DNA of 17,797 nucleotides from an uncultured Burkholderiales bacterium (GTDB lineage Bacteria > Pseudomonadota > Gammaproteobacteria > Burkholderiales > Burkholderiaceae_E). How positions within the stretch are numbered: the first letter of the stretch is position 1; each line of letters begins with the position of its first letter. The translations under genes and the position numbers were made by a program. Where the stretch lies: assembly GCA_903923345.1 (NCBI GenBank), contig CAIXXI010000204.1, positions 1 to 17,797 on the forward strand, in the 5' to 3' direction. Shown here in pieces: positions 15,391 to 17,797 of this stretch. Under the pieces are notes generated by a model that was given only the letters and a program-made list of their open reading frames with translations, was not told where the DNA came from and searched no databases.

Positions 15391-16692
15391 ATGAAACTGC
15401 ATCCCAAGCAGCTCGCGGTGGCCGTCTCGGTCGCCCTTCTCGCCCCTCTGGCCGTTCAGGCCCAGAGCACGACCACCGGCACGGCCGCCCGCACCATGTC
15501 GGGTACCAGCGCCGCCACGACCTACGAGCCAGGCAGCTCGTGGTCCAACCCGCTGGGTGGCTTCACCGAGTCCAACAGCGGCCGCCTGAGCGCTGCCAAC
15601 TGGTACGACGACCGCTGGTATGTCACCCCGCTGATCGGCTACACCTTCGCCGACAAAGACCCCCGCCATTCAGGCGACGGCGACATGAACTACGGCCTGG
15701 CCATCGGTAAGCCGATCAGCCCGAGCTGGAACCTCGAGCTGCGTGGCCTGTGGGAAGACCTCGACGCCAATGGAAAAGGTCCTGGCGCCTATCGCGGCAC
15801 CTCCTGGAAGAACTGGTCGGTCGGCCTCGACGCCCAGTGGTTCTTCCTCGGCCGCACCGGCTATGACCGCTGGAACTCGATCCAGCCCTACGCAGTGGTC
15901 GGTGTCGGCGCCATCAACGACAAGGGCACGAACGTGCTGGGCAGCAAGTCGAACACCAGCTTCATGGCCAATGCCGGCGTCGGCTTCGTGTGGCCCTTCG
16001 CCACCTGGGGCCGTCTGGTCGTCGATGGCCGTTATCGCTGGGATGACAACAGCGGCAGCCAGCCGATCGGCTTCACCAACACCGCCCGCTTCGGCGAGTG
16101 GGTCGTGACCGCCGGCCTGCAGATCCCGCTGGGCACCGTGCCTGCAGTGGCTGCACCGGCTCGCGTCGTTGCACCGCCGCCCCCGCCGCCGCCGGCTCCT
16201 CCGGTCATCGTCGCGCCCCCGCCGGCACCGGCTCCGGTCGTCCCGATGCCTGTTCCGGCACCTGCTCCCGCACCTGCTCCGATCACCCGTTCCTTCGACC
16301 TGTCGGCTGATGGCATGTTTGCCTTCGACCGCTCGGAACTGTCGCAGGTGGGTCGCAGCCGCATCGATCAGATGATCGCTGGCATGAAGCAAGCTGGTAT
16401 CACCGATGTCCGCGACATCAAGATCGTTGGCCACACCGATCCGATCGGCGCTGATGCCTACAATCAGACGCTGTCGGAAGCCCGCGCCAATGCGGTCAAG
16501 GCCTACATGGCTACCCAGGGCGTGAACTCGAGCGTCATCTCGGCCACCGGCCGTGGTGAGAGCCAGCTGAAAGTGACGGAAGCCGATTGCCGCGCCAAGG
16601 GCGAAGGCAAGCCGCAAGCCACGCTGATCCGCTGCCTGTCGCCGAACCGTCGCGTTGAAATCACCGCGACCGGCACGCAAGCGCGTCGCTGA
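15391..16692 (+). CDS. OmpA-family outer-membrane protein (beta-barrel plus peptidoglycan-binding domain)
   Basis: This is a structural outer-membrane porin that links the membrane to peptidoglycan, 433 aa. The signal peptide ends in AVQA (cleavage after residue 24). Residues about 70-248 alternate aromatic and polar residues and end in GLQIPLGT, as in an eight-stranded OmpA-type barrel. A Pro/Ala/Val linker of about 45 residues follows (252-298), including a run of seven prolines. The OmpA C-terminal domain spans about 303-428, with IVGHTDPIG (345-353), NQTLSEARA (358-366, conserved Arg365) and NRRVEI (419-424). Cys400 and Cys415 probably form the disulfide seen in many OmpA proteins. Codon use is strongly biased, which suggests high expression. 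It is monocistronic, with its own promoter region and terminator. Homology is clear for the C-terminus; the barrel is inferred from pattern. Confidence 0.94.
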   Translation: MKLHPKQLAVAVSVALLAPLAVQAQSTTTGTAARTMSGTSAATTYEPGSSWSNPLGGFTESNSGRLSAANWYDDRWYVTPLIGYTFADKDPRHSGDGDMNYGLAIGKPISPSWNLELRGLWEDLDANGKGPGAYRGTSWKNWSVGLDAQWFFLGRTGYDRWNSIQPYAVVGVGAINDKGTNVLGSKSNTSFMANAGVGFVWPFATWGRLVVDGRYRWDDNSGSQPIGFTNTARFGEWVVTAGLQIPLGTVPAVAAPARVVAPPPPPPPAPPVIVAPPPAPAPVVPMPVPAPAPAPAPITRSFDLSADGMFAFDRSELSQVGRSRIDQMIAGMKQAGITDVRDIKIVGHTDPIGADAYNQTLSEARANAVKAYMATQGVNSSVISATGRGESQLKVTEADCRAKGEGKPQATLIRCLSPNRRVEITATGTQARR

Positions 16693-16707
16693 TCAGTGCT
16701 TCGAAGC

Positions 16708-16762
16708 GGGGCGCGCGTTAAGCGTGCCCCTGAAAAGGCCGGCGCAATGCCGGCCTTTTTTT
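16708..16762 (+). terminator. Rho-independent terminator of the OmpA gene, with a preceding hairpin
   Basis: AAAAGGCCGGC (16733-16743) pairs perfectly with GCCGGCCTTTT (16749-16759) around the loop GCAAT, and seven T residues run through 16762. A first hairpin, GGGGCGCGC with GCGTGCCCC (16708-16730, loop GTTAA, one G-U pair), lies directly upstream, 15 bases after the stop. The second hairpin is a textbook intrinsic terminator. The first probably protects the 3' end of the transcript or assists termination. Confidence 0.93.
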
Positions 16763-16867
16763 CGTTCACCGCGCAGGCTCATCCGGCGTTCCAGGTTCTG
16801 AACCCCTGCGGGCTTGGCGATTGGCTCTCAAGCACAATGGCTGCTCAACCATCACCTCAGGCAGGCC

Positions 16868-17683
16868 ATGTCGGCAGTTCAATCAGATTTACCTCCGGAT
16901 GTCGTCAGCATCGAGCGCCGAGGGCGAATCGCGATCGTGCGCCTGGATCGGGGCGACGGACGAAACGCCTTGTCGATGCGCGTGCTTCGCGAACTGACCC
17001 GGGCAGCCCGCTCGTTTGAAAGCGATCCGGATGTCTCGGCAGTCATCTTGACGGGCACAGCGAAGGTGTTCAGCCTCGGCGCCGACCTGCGCGACGAAGA
17101 ATCCCGCGTGGTACGGGCCGCACGGCTCGCCGAGAAGCGCTTGGCGATGCAAACGGGTGGCCGGATGTGCCGGGCCTGGGAAGAACTCGAGCCCCTGACC
17201 ATCGCGGCCATCGAAGGCTGGTGTGTGGGCGGTGGCGCTGCGATCGCTGCCGCCTGTGACCTGCGTATCGCCGCGACATCGGCCACGATGTATGTGCCTG
17301 AGATCGAGCGGGGCATGAACCTGTCGTGGGGGGCGGTACCGCGGATCACGCGGCTGGTCGGACCGGCCCGCGCCAAGCGGGTGATCATCCTGGCCGAAAA
17401 AATTGCAGCCCAGCAGGCGCTGGATTGGGGTCTGATCGACGAGATTGCACCCGACGGCAGCGCGCTCGACGCGGCCATCGCCATGGCTGAACGTGCGGCC
17501 AGCCTGCCCCCGGTGCAGTTGCGCATGATCAAGCAATCGATCAATGCCACTGCATTTGCGCTGGACCGTGCGATCAGCCATGCTGATTTCGATCAGTTCG
17601 CACTGGCCGCAGCGTCGGGTGACTATGCCGAAGGCGTGCAATCCTTTCTTGAGCGACGCCCGCCGAACTACACCGGCGCCTGA
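16868..17683 (+). CDS. Enoyl-CoA hydratase/isomerase (crotonase) family protein
   Basis: This is a cytoplasmic crotonase-fold enzyme acting on acyl-CoA thioesters, 271 aa (family about 260). Oxyanion-hole segments are present: FSLGAD (68-73) and VGGGAA (120-125). Compared with rat enoyl-CoA hydratase GGGCE (Glu144) and QPEI (Glu164), this protein has Ala125 in place of the first Glu and keeps Glu145 in PEI; the 20-residue spacing is conserved. Loss of the first Glu argues against normal hydratase chemistry and fits an isomerase or another crotonase reaction. The C-terminal GVQSFLERRPPNY is typical of the family. The start was set at the ATG at 16868; a TTG 54 bases upstream would add a non-conserved extension. 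The ribosome-binding site is weak (AGGC). It lies just downstream of the OmpA terminator and converges on the last gene. Confidence 0.9.
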   Translation: MSAVQSDLPPDVVSIERRGRIAIVRLDRGDGRNALSMRVLRELTRAARSFESDPDVSAVILTGTAKVFSLGADLRDEESRVVRAARLAEKRLAMQTGGRMCRAWEELEPLTIAAIEGWCVGGGAAIAAACDLRIAATSATMYVPEIERGMNLSWGAVPRITRLVGPARAKRVIILAEKIAAQQALDWGLIDEIAPDGSALDAAIAMAERAASLPPVQLRMIKQSINATAFALDRAISHADFDQFALAAASGDYAEGVQSFLERRPPNYTGA

Positions 17684-17688
17684 GCGCT

Positions 17689-17707
17689 GACCGGCGCACG
17701 GCCGGTT
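17689..17707. terminator. Hairpin between convergent genes, possible bidirectional terminator
   Basis: ACCGGC (17690-17695) pairs with GCCGGT (17701-17706) around GCACG, and a G-U pair extends the stem by one. It fills most of the 28-base gap between the two convergent stop codons. There is no T-run on either strand, so termination strength is doubtful. Confidence 0.3.
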
Positions 17708-17711
17708 CGGT

Positions 17712-17797
17712 TCAGCCTTGCGTTGCCGATTCCAGAGCGGCGAGCACCGCATCGCCCATGGCGGCGGTGCCGAGCACGGTTTCACCAGGGCTGGCCA
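17712..17797 (-). CDS. Isopropylmalate/isocitrate dehydrogenase family protein, C-terminal end only (partial)
   Basis: Only the last 27 codons and the stop lie in the window; the gene runs off the right edge. The residues ASPGETVLGTAAMGD, followed by an Ala/Leu-rich helix and a short tail, resemble the C-terminus of 3-isopropylmalate dehydrogenase (LeuB) and related decarboxylating dehydrogenases. In that family a 'T-x-x-MGD' segment precedes the last helix. The similarity is short, so the family call is tentative and the exact substrate cannot be told. It converges on the crotonase gene with 28 bases between the stops. Confidence 0.55.
   Translation of the reverse strand, partial: ASPGETVLGTAAMGDAVLAALESATQG

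Noticed and set aside
15670..16680. Long minus-strand open frame antisense to the OmpA gene (336 codons)
   Set aside because: It is rich in Arg, His, Asp and Gly without any recognisable motif, which is the pattern of a codon-bias shadow of a highly expressed high-GC gene.
16814..16867. TTG at 16814 as start of the crotonase gene
   Set aside because: The added residues are not family-like, and the ATG at 16868 gives the usual protein length.

Overview
The window comes from a high-GC Gram-negative bacterium, most likely a betaproteobacterium of the order Burkholderiales. The clues are a Bug-family solute receptor, a heavy-metal RND pump, an OmpA protein with a long Pro/Ala linker, and EttA. 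This placement is an inference from gene content and codon use. No rRNA, tRNA, CRISPR array, insertion sequence or phage gene was seen.

Layout: (1) Bases 1-8366, plus strand, hold a tightly packed run of five genes. It has an outer-membrane factor (5' end cut by the window edge), a lipoprotein membrane-fusion protein and a CzcA-type RND pump, joined by ATGA stop/start overlaps. These are followed by a secreted amidohydrolase fused to a YtkA/FixH-like domain, and a MauG-like di-haem cytochrome c peroxidase. (2) Bases 8270-11303, minus strand, hold a compact catabolic-looking operon: zinc alcohol dehydrogenase, Bug receptor and HSL-type alpha/beta hydrolase. Its last gene overlaps the peroxidase tail by 97 bases, tail to tail. 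(3) Bases 11448-13244, minus strand, encode a membrane histidine kinase with no partner regulator in view. (4) Bases 13393-15057, minus strand, encode the ribosome-associated ABC-F ATPase EttA. (5) A 333-base divergent regulatory region separates ettA from an OmpA-family porin (15391-16692), which ends in a strong intrinsic terminator. (6) A crotonase-family enzyme (16868-17683) faces the 3' end of an isopropylmalate-dehydrogenase-like gene, which is cut by the right edge.

The part most worth a second look is the five-gene run. The pump has the ion-relay residues of divalent-metal HME-RND pumps. The two genes behind it encode exported proteins: one with a putative metal-binding His/Met motif on an amidohydrolase, and one with two c-type haems. 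Together they resemble, in logic only, the 'metallo-mystery pair' arrangement in which a MauG-like enzyme modifies or serves a neighbouring metal-binding protein. A candidate promoter overlapping the pump's stop codon suggests that these two genes can also be expressed as their own unit. The remaining genes are mostly ordinary chromosomal functions.
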